From Pigoraptor vietnamica (Eukaryota > Opisthokonta > Filasterea): a stretch of DNA of 25,977 bases. Shown piece after piece: positions 1 to 10,446 of the stretch. A model generated the notes under the pieces. It was given only the letters and a program-made list of their open reading frames with translations, did not search any database and was not told the origin of the DNA. The DNA lies in contig CALSCQ010001832.1 in assembly GCA_943704525.1 (NCBI GenBank), positions 1-25,977 on the forward strand, written 5' to 3'. Made by a program: the position numbers and the translations under genes. Each line of letters opens with the position of its first letter. Positions within the stretch are counted from its first letter, which is position 1.

Positions 1-3
1 GGG

Positions 4-5
<2 letters not shown>

Positions 6-42
<37 letters not shown>

Positions 43-59
43 GTTTTATTTTTTTTTTT
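6..59. repeat. Poly-T tract at the window edge
   Basis: An uninterrupted run of 36 T (6-41) is followed by GG, four T, A and eleven more T up to position 59. It lies about 50 nt upstream of a good 3' splice site (TTTTTGCAG, ending at 108), so it may belong to an intron of the partial gene that continues off the left edge. Seen directly; any role is inference. Confidence 0.9.
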
Positions 60-108
60 GTGTTTGTATCGGTCCCAACTGAACACAAGGCACGCCTCGG
101 TTTTTGCA

Positions 109-1866
109 GCAGTTTCGGTCGTGGTCGCAATATTACCACGACCAGCACTTTGAAGACGCCGTCATGGCTGAGGAGCCCGGCGACATCAGGCACTGGATGC
201 TCCCACACGTTCCGGATGCGAAGGTCGAAGCGGACGTGCAGGCTGCGTGGAATGCGTTTATGCCGGCCACCCACAACAAGGTCGCGATCGCGTATGACTT
301 ACGAGACATGCACAAGATTACGAATTTTAGCACGTCGAATCGGCAGCCCGATGTTGTGCTATTCCCGCTCGGTTCTGCCACCACGGCCATGAACGCCGCC
401 ATTGTCGGGGAGCTGAGCCACACCGACTTTGGGCCCGCCAAGATGGGCGAAATCCTGAGCCTGTCGCAGAAGATTCTCTTCGAGGTACGCCGTTAGAGAA
501 TGTGCGTCTCCGTGTAATTTTGCCGCCGCCTTCTTCTCCCGAGAAGGTTCGGCGCCTGAGCCTGTGTGTGCATTTGGCCCAGGACGCGCGTTATGTGCCA
601 CGGCGTCGTTTTGTGCGGCGTTTATTGTGTGAGACAGTGCGTGGCTACGCGACCTGACACGCCGGATACTCTTCTGTGGTTGCGTATTCAGGACACGTCA
701 CACCGCGATTTCATCTACTCGTTTCTTGCGACGAAGGAGAAGATCATCTTCTTCCGCACGCAAAAGGACTCGTCGTCGGCGAGCGTCGACAAGACAAAGG
801 TCTTGAAGTGTGGCCCCTTTGTGTTTGCGGATAAGGCCCAACACCAAATGGCGTCGCGCATCTTTCTGGGTCTCGTTTCTAAGAAGGAGGAAGACTTGGG
901 CCTAAAGCGACCGACCGTTCGCGTCACGTTGAACGGGTTGCCACGCCAATTCGTGGCGACGGACTACCTCGGCGCCGGCGCAACGTCGTACGCGTTCGAA
1001 GTCGCTTGTGGGAATGACCGCGCCGTCGCCAAGATTCTGTGGACGAACGCTCTTCCTGGCGACGGTGGTTGCATCGCCCGCGAGTACGACATGCTGTGTA
1101 ACCTCCGGGCCGGCGGCATCACAGCCATTCCGACTCCTCTGGCAACGGGCCGTGCTTCGGATGCGCTCACCAGCGACGATGTGCTGCTCTTGAAGGAGCG
1201 TCTGCGGCCGTTTCACGCCCTTCCGCCACGCGCACTTTCGAGCCATCGTCGACATGCTGTGCGCGGCACACGGTGTGGGAGTCGCGCACAGAGACATTCG
1301 TCCGCCAACGTTATGACGGACGACGGTGAGTGTCGATTGAAAAGTAGAGCAAGAGTGGAAGGGTGCAGGCAGCGTATGGCAGTTCTCCAGCCGGTGCCAA
1401 TAGGTCGCTTTGTGAGTCGCCCTTGTCTCGTTTTGACGTACCGCGACTTGCAAGCGTCATGTGTCAACGCGAGTTACCTATGCTCAAGTGTCATGATCGT
1501 GTGCGGCGCAGGCACGGGCGTGTATGTCATTGACTGGAACGCGGCGGTGTGCCGTGACACCCCCTTCCCTTACAGCGGGACTGTCACGACGGCCTCGCAG
1601 CGCATTCTCGAAGCCCTAAACGCGGCGCCGCTCGCCCCGGTTTCGGTCTCTCTCGCCGACGAGCTTGAATCGGCGGTGAAGACCGCGTTCTGTTTGCGCA
1701 CCCATACCATCGGACGCAGCTCAACGCATTCCCCGCAATTGCATTTGGAGATATCGCGCAATTGTGGGAGGCAATATTGCCGCCCTCTTGGCGGGTCGCG
1801 ATGGACGCCGCGCAGGCCCGCAACCTACCCGCTCTCCTGGACGCCCCCATCTGTCTCATGGCGTAG
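109..1866 (+). pseudogene. Crinkler-like REase-fold plus kinase gene, broken, 5' partial
   Basis: The first part has the look of the restriction-endonuclease-fold region found in front of kinases in Crinkler (CRN) and FunK1-type proteins: QPDVV, then a GEL segment, then a tract where 'SLSQKILFE' joins 'DTSHRDFIYSFL' across an intron (485-691). A kinase domain follows, with a glycine-rich loop (YLGAGATSYAF), an AVAKIL lysine motif, an HRDIRPPN-like catalytic loop and an IDWN motif after a second intron (1326-1511). A 'LPPSWR' tail typical of these kinases precedes the end. The reading frame is interrupted at about three places, so this looks like a decaying copy, although base errors in the assembly are possible. 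The first exon starts at a strong acceptor (108/109), so upstream exons probably lie outside the window. CRN-type kinases are known as effectors and intragenomic-conflict proteins; a present function here is doubtful. Confidence 0.6.
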
Positions 1867-1974
1867 AGCATGGTTGCCCGCTCTCGTCGACGCCCCCACC
1901 TGTGTCGTGGCGTAAAGCATGGTTGCCCGCTCTCGTCGACTCCCCCATCTGTGTCATGGCGTAAAGCACGACAG
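1828..1974 (+). repeat. 49-bp tandem repeat, three copies, over a gene end
   Basis: Three copies with an exact 49-nt spacing start at 1828, 1877 and 1926 (each begins CCCGCTCTC). The unit holds the last dozen codons of the kinase-like gene plus its stop, so the stop region and the following 3' flank are tandem copies of one another. Each copy ends in ATGGCGTAG or [AG]TGGCGTAA. Because 49 is not a multiple of three, the copies present different frames. Seen directly. Confidence 0.9.
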
Positions 1975-2023
1975 AGCGTGATGGCGTGCTTTCTGCGGAT
2001 GTCGGTGTGATATATGCATATGC

Positions 2024-2024
<1 letters not shown>

Positions 2025-2084
<60 letters not shown>
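2025..2084 (+). repeat. A60 homopolymer
   Basis: Sixty consecutive A residues begin about 50 nt after the third 49-bp repeat. The preceding gene keeps introns, so this is not simply the tail of a spliced retrocopy. It may be a genomic poly(A) microsatellite. Its exact length in an assembly is unreliable. Confidence 0.95.
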
Positions 2085-2085
<1 letters not shown>

Positions 2086-2160
2086 CCAGTGTTTTATGCG
2101 TTCGCGTTCGATCACTGAGGGGACGCATGCATGTGGCACGGGTAGTCGCCGGCCGCTGTT

Positions 2161-2266
2161 TTCACACACACACACATACACACGCCGATTTCACGCACAT
2201 ACAGACGTCGACACACACACAACACACACACACATACATACAGACGCACACACACATACAGGCACT

Positions 2267-2324
<58 letters not shown>

Positions 2325-2395
2325 ACACACACACATACATACACACACACACACATACACACACACACACACACGCCAGGCACGCACGCACACAT
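2161..2395. repeat. CA/CATA microsatellite
   Basis: About 235 nt of (CA)n with CATA and CACG interruptions; the longest clean block is about 2271-2322. It lies between the broken kinase gene and the next gene. Apparent His-Thr-rich or Cys-Val-rich reading frames across it are artefacts. Confidence 0.95.
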
Positions 2396-2563
2396 GTACT
2401 TCACCTTCCACCTGAGGTACTTAAGTACACACCTCACTCGCATTGCACACGGTTACACTTTCCAGAGCTCTACTGTTAACCCTGGCATTATATTTCTACG
2501 CTAACTGAAGAGCCCTGTGTGTGCTGAACAGCGGGGGTCAGTGTCTCAGAGAGTAGTCACATT

Positions 2564-4635
2564 ATGGCAAGCAACGAGGGGGGCGCCTCGCCCGCTTCGA
2601 CAGTAAGCGATGGGACCAACGGTGAGATAATTATCGTCAATCGGCTGCCATTTGATCACTTCCGTTTGGTCATTAATCGCTTCTCCGTTGCTCTTCAGAG
2701 ACGACACCGCAAGCGACGCAGGTCAGCGACGTCACCAAGAGGCGCGTGTGGGCAAAAGTGTCGCCGCTTCTCATACGCGACACACTCTGCTCTGTGCGCT
2801 CGTGTGCGATGTGTGGTTGTGCTCTCGTCTGCTCTGCGCGCTCGTCTGCGATGTGTGGTTGTGCATGTTGTGCGCTCGTCTGCTCCGTGCGCTCGTCTGC
2901 TCCGTGCGCTCGTCTGCTCCGTGCGCTCGTCTGCTCTGTGCGCTCGTGTGCGATGTGTGGTTGTGCATGTTGTGCGCTCGTCTGCTCTGCGCGCTCGTGT
3001 GCGATGTGTGGTTGTGCGCTCGTCTGTTCCATGCGCTCGTGTGCGATGTGTGCTCGTGCATGCTGCGCGCTCGTCTGCTCCGTGCGCTCGTGTGCGATGT
3101 GTGGTTGTGTGCTCGTCTATTCCGTGCGCTCGTGTGCGATGCGTGTTGTGCTCTTCCTTATTCTGTGAGCTCGTGTGCGATGTGTGGCCGAGCGTGTTTC
3201 GCGTGCGTCTGTTCCGTGCGTTCGTGTGCGATGTGTGACCGTGTGTGTTGTGCGCTCGTCTGCTGTGCGCTCGGGTCTTCTGTCCGCTCGTGTCTGATGT
3301 GCGCTCGTGCGTGTTTTGCGGTCGCGCGTGTAGTGCGCTCGTATGTGCTGCGGTTGTCCGTGTTGTGAGCTCCTGTTTACTGTGCGCTCGTACATGCTGT
3401 GGCCTGTTCATGGGTGTTGTGCGCTCGTGCATATCGTGCGCTCGCGCGTGTCGTGCGCTCTTGTCTGCTGTGTGCTCGTGCATGTTTTGCGGTCGCGCTT
3501 GTAGTGCACTGTGCGGTTGTCCGTGTTGTGAGCTTCTGTTTACTGTGCGCTCGTACGTGTTGTGAGCTCCTGTTTACTGTGCGCTCGTACATGTTGTGGC
3601 CTGTTTCATGGCTGTTGTGCGCTCGTGCGTATCGTGCGCTCGCGCATGTCGTGCGCTCGTGTTTGCTGTGTGCTCGTGCATGTTTTGCGGTCGCGCTTGT
3701 AGTGCACTGTGCTGTTGTCCGTGTTGTGAGCTCCTGTTTATTTTGCGCTCGTACGTGTTGAGCTCCTGTTTATTGTGCGCTCGTACGTGTTGTGGCCTGT
3801 TCATGGGTGTTGTGCGCTCGTGCGTATCGTGTTCGCGCGTGCCGTGCACTCGTGTCTGCTGTGCGCTCGTGCTCAGGCGTGTTGAGGTCATGCGTGTAGT
3901 GCGCTCGTATGAGCTGTGCAGTTGTCGGCCATGTTGTGCGCTCCTGTGTCCTGTGCGCTCGTGCGTGATGTGGTCTGTTCGTGCGTGTTGTGGGCTGCCG
4001 CGTGTCATGCGCTCGTGTCTGCTGTCCCTGCACTCGTGCTGCTGTGCGCTCGTGTGCGATGTGTGGCCGGTCATGCGTGGTTGTGGTGCCGCATGTTTTG
4101 CGCTGTCTGCTCGTGTCTGCTGCGGTCCGGTGCGAGTTGCCGGTGGTCGTGCCTGCTGTGCGCTCGTGCTGGTGTGGGCTCGTACGTGTTGTGCGCTCCT
4201 GTCTGCCGTGCGCTCTCCTGTCGTTCTGTCCGCTCGTGTCTGAAGTGCGCTCGTACGTGTTGTGTGGTCGTGCGTGTAGTGCGCTCGTGCACGTTGTGTG
4301 CTCGTGTGTGCTGTGGGCTGCCCACTGACCGTGTCATGCACCCTACGACCCGCAGCGTTGGCCACAGCATCGCCCATCGCTATGCGCGCACTCTCGCCGA
4401 GCTGTGTCTATTTCCAACCACATGTGGGGGTCCGTGGCGTGACTGTGAGCCGACTGTGCACGCAGCCGTTCAGTTGCATGCGGCGAGCCTCTGTGCATTG
4501 TTCGGCGCTTGCCCCGGCGTGCCTGCTGTGTTACTTGCAGACGTGTGTGGCACCTGTTTGTACGACGTCGTTTGCCCCAACTGCGCCTCAAAGGGTGACG
4601 TCTTTCTCAACGAGGATTCGTGCGCATTTGGATAG
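2564..4635 (+). CDS. Hypothetical protein gene interrupted by a minisatellite
   Basis: I do not recognise this gene. A plausible first exon (2564-2621) begins with ATG (MASNEGGASP) and ends at a strong donor, GTGAGA. The acceptor TTGCTCTTCAG opens a second exon at 2699, giving a polar stretch (VTKRRVWAKVSPLLIRDTL). From about 2785 the sequence becomes a GTGCGCTCGT-core minisatellite that runs to about 4320. Protein-like sequence resumes after an acceptor-like CGACCCGCAG at about 4352: RYARTLAELCLFP, then a Cys-rich end (CGTCLYDVVCPNC, a possible zinc knuckle) with a stop at 4633-4635. AATAAA follows at 4637-4642. The simplest reading is that the minisatellite fills an intron, but no unique donor can be chosen because the array is full of GT. 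The array could instead be translated, or the two flanks could be separate genes. Confidence 0.35.
2785..4320. repeat. 1.5-kb minisatellite with GTGCGCTCGT core
   Basis: Dozens of diverged units are built on GTGCGCTCGT followed by spacers such as CTGCTCC, GTGCGATGTGTGGTT, GCATGTTG or TACGTGTTGTG. Higher-order repeats are visible: a roughly 60-nt block ending TTGCGGTCGCGCTTGTAGTG recurs near 3485 and 3685, and the TGTTTACTGTGCGCTCGTAC block recurs near 3375, 3538 and 3570. The array has few stop codons and so leaves long artefactual frames open on both strands. Seen directly. Confidence 0.93.
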
Positions 4636-4818
4636 CAATAAAGCAGCCGGCTGTTTAGTCAACACCAATTCCTGTTAAAATTCAAGCGTTTTGCAGCTGT
4701 ATTTCGCCAGTGTTTTCACCCAAAGTGGTTTGCGGGCGGCCATACTCACATGGGACCCATTTGCGCACGAAAATGTGCCCCTCAAAAAGTTAGTATGGGA
4801 ATGTATGGGAAGGGGATT

Positions 4819-4835
4819 GACCTTTTTCAAAGGTC
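4819..4835. repeat. Perfect 7-bp hairpin GACCTTT/AAAGGTC
   Basis: GACCTTT (4819-4825), a three-base loop TTC, then AAAGGTC (4829-4835). It lies in the intergenic GGTCA cluster. Seen directly; function unknown. Confidence 0.85.
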
Positions 4836-4900
4836 GCAAAAAGGTTTCGTGACACGCGACATCTGATTTCAGGTTTTGTCAGGTCAAAAAAGATTTTGAG

Positions 4901-4941
4901 GGTCAAATCAGGTCGAAAAATTTGAGCAATCTGATTTGACC
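4901..4941. repeat. Perfect 11-bp inverted repeat GGTCAAATCAG
   Basis: GGTCAAATCAG at 4901-4911 is matched by its exact reverse complement CTGATTTGACC at 4931-4941 across a 19-nt AT-rich spacer. It could be a hairpin, a dyad binding site or the remains of a small element with terminal repeats. Seen directly; role unknown. Confidence 0.85.
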
Positions 4942-5122
4942 TCGCCTTGACCTTTGTTGACCTTGCAAAAACTTTTGTGACGATATGATTGTTAGAAGAG
5001 CGACGTGAAAACAATGTTGACATAATCTCCTGCAGAGAACGATGACGAGCGCCAATGAGTCAGACGACCGTAAGAGAAAGAGTACTGACAACAAAAAACA
5101 TTCATGAAATTTTTTCTTGAGT

Positions 5123-6828
5123 TTATTCGAGGACTTTCCGCACGCGCGAGAGTGGTTCTCTATTAGCAATAGGACAGCCCTTCATGCTTAGCACGAAAAC
5201 GCGCTCGAGACGCGACACGTCCGTGACCGGGCAGCTGTCCAAAATGAGCGTATGAACGCCGCCAAGCATAGAGACGTCCGACACCGGCGTGTACGCTATG
5301 TTGAGGTGGTAGACGCCACCAAGCTGCGACACATCCTTCACTCTCACACAAAGTCCGAGGTTGAGCGTATGCACCCGACCAAGCGCGGATACGTCCGTCA
5401 CCTTCTCACAGCTGTTGAGATTCAAGATGCGGACGGACCCGAGCTTCGAGACATCCGAGACGTCCAGGCAGTTGGTGAGGTTGAGGATAGAAACGTTGCC
5501 GAGCGCGGAAACGTCCTTTACAGGCGCATCGTGGAGGATGAGTGTGTGGACGTGCCCGAGCGCGCTGACATCCTCAATTTTCGAGAACGAGAGATCGAGC
5601 GTGTGACAGTTATGAAGCGCGGCGAGGCCTTCGACGGTGCCAGCCGCCAGCCAATGAAGTCGAAGTGTATGCACGCGGCCGAACGGTGACACGTCCGACA
5701 CGCCCGTCTGTGACAGGTCGAGCGTATGCGCAGCGCCGAGAGCACGACGCACCTCATCGGTCCACTCGAAGCGCGATTCCGCAAGAACGAGCTCGTGAAC
5801 GCCTTCCAACGACGCGAGGCCGACCAGACCGTGCATTTTGGTCAGGCGGAGTGTGTGGGCACGACCGAGTGCCGAGACGTTGAGATTTTCGCACATCGAG
5901 AGCTCGAGCGTGTGGGCGGTGCCGAGCATGGACACGTCCTCCACTTGCCAACACCCGCGGAGGATGAGCGTTCTGATGTGACAGGCAGCCGAGACGTCAA
6001 AGAGGTCTCTGGACTTCGAAAGGTCGAGGAAGCGGAGGCCCCCCAGCTCGGGCGGAATCGACGTCAGCGGCGATTCGCGCCACGTGAACGAGCGGAGGTG
6101 CGTCGACGGCGGCAGCCCGACGACTTTCTTGGTGCAGAGGACGACTTCGCGCGCATTCTCCAGCACGCTGAGACCATGCTCACATCCACGAAGTGCGCCA
6201 ACGAGTAGTCGCCGTGCGGGGTGTCGAAATCGCGCCTGCAGCCTCCAAGGCTCACGCGCCGCACGCCTTCGAGGAAAGAAAGGTCGGGCGTAAACACGTA
6301 GTCGAGATAGACCGACTGGGCCTTGCGGAGACGAGGCAGCGCTCCGTAGCCGAGCTTGAGGTCGCGGACGTCGGCCAAGTGCGCGAGCGCATCCGCCGAA
6401 GGATGTGGGGCGTCCCTACTTAGTGAGAACGACACCGCCACCGTGTGGACGCCCCGGAGAGGGCGCAAGTCCATCGCGCGACACGAGTCATAATCACTGG
6501 GCCCCGTGAAGATGGCCGAGTGGACGCCCGCGAAGGAAGAGAGGTCAGTGAGCTCCTTCCACCCGTAGAGGACGAGGCGATCGACGGGGATGAAGCTTTT
6601 GACCTCCTCGCGAAAGGCGGCGTCCTCGACGAACTTGCGGTTGTAGAGGGGCCAGAGGTGGTAGAGGCGCTCGCGGCGGAGGACGCGCAGCAGACGCCCG
6701 CACGATTTGGCCAGCGCCGCCGTCTCGACGGTCGAGAGGTAGGGCACGATGTGGACGACGATCGTCTCCGCGGCGAGCGAGTCGAGGTTGGGCGCCGAGC
6801 TGCCTTCCGCGTGCAGCAGGCTGGACAT
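5123..6828 (-). CDS. F-box plus leucine-rich-repeat protein (one frame break)
   Basis: The start at 6828 (MSSLLHAEG) is chosen because an F-box-like helix set follows at once (LAAETIVVHIVPYL, then LAKSCGRLLRVLRR, residues about 15-55). Behind it is a long array of roughly 19-24-residue leucine-rich repeats whose hallmark is VHTLxL followed by VxDVSALG, ending at TAA (5125-5123). F-box/LRR proteins usually act as substrate receptors of SCF ubiquitin ligases, with the repeats binding the target; that role is inferred. Near position 6200 the frame moves by one base: upstream sequence reads HGDYSLAHF and downstream sequence reads ENAREVVLCTKK. The 1706-nt span is one base short of a whole number of codons, which fits a single missing base (568 residues expected). 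A 56-nt intron from GTGAGC to CACCAAG would also fix the phase, but its acceptor is weak and it would remove repeat-like sequence. The gene is divergent from INTS11. Confidence 0.75.
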
Positions 6829-7246
6829 CTTCGGGGAGAACTGAGAATTCAATCGTTGGCTGCTGCAACGTACATAGAAAGGACATAAGCCACATGTGCA
6901 ACTATATGACCGCACATTTACACTCACCAGTCGGAAGGAAAGAGAAGGGAAGGGAAGGGAAGGGAAGAGAAGGGAAGAGAAGGGAAGGGAAGGGGAAGAA
7001 AAGGAGGGAAGGGAAGGGGAAGGGGAGGAGAAAGATGATGATGTTGTGGAAAGGGGGAGAAAATTTGTAAAGTGGAGGTGACGTCACGGTGACCGTGCCG
7101 GCCTTCACCAACGAAACCCTCACCATCAACATCCAAGTCTCACCCAAAAGCGCTCCTTGGGTTGATGATTGCCGGAAGAACACACGCTCGCGTGAGAGAG
7201 GGGTGTGGATAGGGACGCATACAGTGCGCGGCATGACGTTACGGAG
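6829..7246. promoter_or_regulatory. Divergent promoter region, F-box/LRR and INTS11
   Basis: These 418 nt separate two genes reading away from each other, so both promoters should lie here. The middle is an almost pure purine tract on the + strand (about 6933-7038, GGGAA units). I see no convincing TATA box. The first in-frame ATG of INTS11 is at 7247. Confidence 0.6.
6933..7038 (+). repeat. Polypurine GGGAA tract with G-quadruplex motif
   Basis: About 105 nt of GA-only sequence made of GGGAA, GGGAAGA and GGGGAA units. Four GGG runs with two-base AA loops at 6947-6964 fit the canonical G-quadruplex pattern. The mirror-like purine tract could also form triplex DNA. Seen directly; structure formation is inference. 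Confidence 0.85.
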
Positions 7247-7802
7247 ATGCCGCACATGCGCGTGGTGCCGCTGGGCGCTGGGCAGGACGTCGGTCGCAGC
7301 TGCGTGCTCGTGACACTCGGCGGCCGCAACGTCCTCTTCGACTGCGGCATGCACATGGGTTACAGCGACCACCGGCGCTTCCCGGACTTCAAGTTCATCG
7401 CGGGAGATGCGCCCGTGTCGAGCGTCGTCGACTGTGTGATTGTGAGGTATGCGGCAGTCTCTGTCAATATTCGCACGGATCGTACATACACATGGACGCG
7501 TGCTACTGTTTTCTATTTACCGAAAGCTGCCGCGATTTGCATGCACGCATAACACCACATATGAACGCGTGGCCACTGTTTTCTATTCGACCGAAGCGCC
7601 GGGCGTGCACATGCACCGTGTGGCATACATGTGTGTGCGCGCAGAATGCTCACGTTCAAACTTTTATGGGCATCCCATGGCACCAACCCCCTCAATGACG
7701 GCGCACGCGCACGCACGCATGCGCTCTTTCACTATTGGCAGTGCGCGCACTCGCATCATCCCTCGCATTTACCCCCCCCCCCCCCCCCCCCCCCCCCCGC
7801 AC

Positions 7803-7840
<38 letters not shown>

Positions 7841-7852
7841 AACACACACACA

Positions 7853-7892
<40 letters not shown>

Positions 7893-8515
7893 GTGCCATT
7901 CGCAGCCACTTTCACCTGGACCACTGCGGAGCTCTGCCGTACCTGACGGAGCAGGTGGGCTACGACGGCCCCGTTATCATGACGCACCCGACCAAGGCCA
8001 TCTGCCCCATACTGCTCGAGGACTTTCGCAAGATTGCCGTGGAGAAGAAGGGCGAGGCCAACTTTTTCACGGCGCAGCACATCAAGGACTGCATGAAGCG
8101 CGTCACGGCCGTGGGCCTCCACCAGACGACGACGGTCGCCGGCGACATCGAAGTGAAGGCGTGTGGCGCACTTTTGCTGTGTGTCATGAGCAGTTTACTC
8201 CCGCACGCCTTTTGCTTGTGTGTCACTGGTCATTACTCCCCGGCCTTTCTCGCACAGCACATGATATGGCAAACTGGCGCTGAATGTGCGCTTTCGCAGG
8301 CGTACTATGCGGGCCACGTGGTGGGCGCTGCCATGTTCCACGTGCGCGTGGGATCGGAATCGGTTGTTTACACGGGCGACTACAACATGACAGCGGACAG
8401 GTGCGCGCGGTGCGTGCGTGGATGTGTGTGTGTGTGTGTGCGTGTTTGTGTGCGTGTGTGTGTGTGTGTGCGTGTTTGTGTGTGCGTGTGTTCGCGCGCG
8501 TGCGTGCGTGGATGG

Positions 8516-8546
<31 letters not shown>

Positions 8547-10403
8547 CGACGCACAGGGGACGATTGCCTCCAAGCCGCCATTTTGCGCCCTGTCTTGTCC
8601 CATTGCAATGTGTCGCTCACCGTGTTACGGGGTAGTTGAGCGCCTCTGGAGTGCGCTGTGGGGTTCTTTTGTCTGTGTGTGGGTACAAAATGGCCTCACC
8701 GCAGGCACCTCGGCGCCGCATGGATCGACCGCTGTCGCCCCGATCTCCTCATCACGGAATCAACGTATGCAACGACCATTCGCGACTCAAAGCGGTGCCG
8801 CGAACGCGACTTTCTCCAGAAGGTGCATCAAAGTGCATCGTTGGTCATGTATTTCATAGGACTGTTGCGTGCAGTATGCAGAGTGTGTTGTTGTGCACGT
8901 GATATGTGCTAATGTCTGCTTGGGGGCACACACAGCTTCTGTCTGACGCTCGCTTCACGCAGGTGCACGACTGCGTTTCGCGTGGCGGCAAAGTGCTCAT
9001 ACCCGTGTTTGCGCTGGGCCGCGCGCAAGAGCTGTGCATTCTCATCGAGACGTACTGGGAGCGCATGGGGCTGACGGTGCCCGTGTACTTTTCTGCGGGG
9101 CTCACGCGAAAGGCCAACAGCTACTACAGGTACGTCGGCAATGCTGTGTAACAGGCGCTCTGTGTAACGATGCTCCTCGTGTTGTCGGGGCGTTTGCTGT
9201 GTGCGGACTCCATGTTTTGTCTGATTGTGCTGTTAGTCACACATGGGGCTTGCGTCACGTGACATCCGCGGCGACTGTGTGCAACTGAGCGGCAATTCTA
9301 ACGGCTGCTCTGCACGGGCTCTTAGTGGTGTCGATGGTAACACGTCCATGATTTAAGCTGATCCGACATCTCCGCAGGCTGTTTATCGGATGGACCAATG
9401 AGAAGATCAAGCGCACCTTCGTCACTCGAAACATGTTCGACTTCAAGCACATCCAGCCCTTCGAGCGCCACTACGCCGACAATCCCGGCCCGCAGGTGTG
9501 GCGCAGCACGGTCACCCATCGCCCGCTCCCACAAGCACTTGCGTCAGAACGTTTGATTGTTGTAGTGTGTTTTTTGGTTTGGCGCATATCGCTGCAGCTC
9601 GCTCTCATTGTCGCAGGTGCTTTTCGCGACGCCCGGTATGCTCCACGGGGGAATGTCGCTCGATGTGTTCAGAAAATGGGCGCCCGACGAAAACAACATG
9701 GTCATCTTGCCGGGTTACTGCGTCGCTGGCACTGTCGGCAACAAGGTCGGTAATTTTGTCGTGTACATTGTTCGTGTCAGTAGCATGCCTGCGTACGTGT
9801 GGAAATATTGTCACGGGCGAGTGCCGAAGGCGGTACAGCGCTTTAAACTGGGCGGCGCTTACCGAGGGGTGCTCAGATCCTTGCCGGCCAGCGGCAGATT
9901 GAGATCGACCGCCGCACAGTCCTCGACGTGCGCATGGCGGTGGAAAACCTTTCGTTCAGCGCACACGCGGATGCCAAGGGGATACTGCAGCTCATCCGCA
10001 TGTGCCGGCCGAGTCATGTGATGCTCGTCCACGGCGAAAAGGTGCGGTTGCCCTCCCCTGGGGCACACAGATGCACATGCACTGCACACAATAGGCGTCT
10101 CGTTCTCACGTGCATGGACTGACTTCTCCCTTTTTATATTTTTCAGGCGAAAATGGCCTTTTTGAAGCAGCGCATTCAGTCTGAGCTCGGCATTCCGTGC
10201 TTTGACCCTCCGAACGGCACCACGATCACAGTGCCAACAAGCGCTCGCGTGGACGTACTTGTTGACCGCGCTCTGCTGAAGGGCGCGTGGGAGCGGCCGG
10301 TGTTCGACGGTACGTGCTCTTGCATGCAATGGGATGTGCCTTACAATATAGCTCAGCTGTTTTATGTGGCGCTTTCAGGCTCGAAGGTTCTGATTTGAAT
10401 TGG

Positions 10404-10446
<43 letters not shown>

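Larger units (their letters stand above)
4636..5122. other. Intergenic region with clustered GGTCA motifs
   Basis: No gene is visible in this 487-nt stretch between the ends of two converging genes. It holds AATAAA at 4637, a TATGGGA-rich stretch near 4795, and a set of about eight TGACC/GGTCA-type motifs in both orientations between 4818 and 4965. Two perfect inverted repeats lie inside that set and are listed separately. Confidence 0.7.

Noticed and set aside
6-2084. Interpreting the T-tract and A60 tract as the ends of a retroposed gene copy.
   Set aside because: The gene between them retains introns with normal splice sites, and no target-site duplication is visible.
2112-2504. His-Thr and Cys-Val repeat proteins over CA/GT tracts, here and at 7631-8635 and 17831-18265.
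   Set aside because: Dinucleotide microsatellites are open in all frames. The real coding parts nearby are explained by spliced exons.
2695-4377. Long minus-strand open frames with RAHGADERTEQTSA-type repeats.
   Set aside because: They are the translated complement of the GTGCGCTCGT minisatellite. Several frames on both strands stay open simply because the repeat lacks stop triplets.
4818-4965. Reading the AGGTCA-like motifs as nuclear-receptor response elements.
   Set aside because: The hexamer matches, but classical nuclear receptors are animal proteins and spacing rules are not met. Kept only as an unexplained motif cluster.
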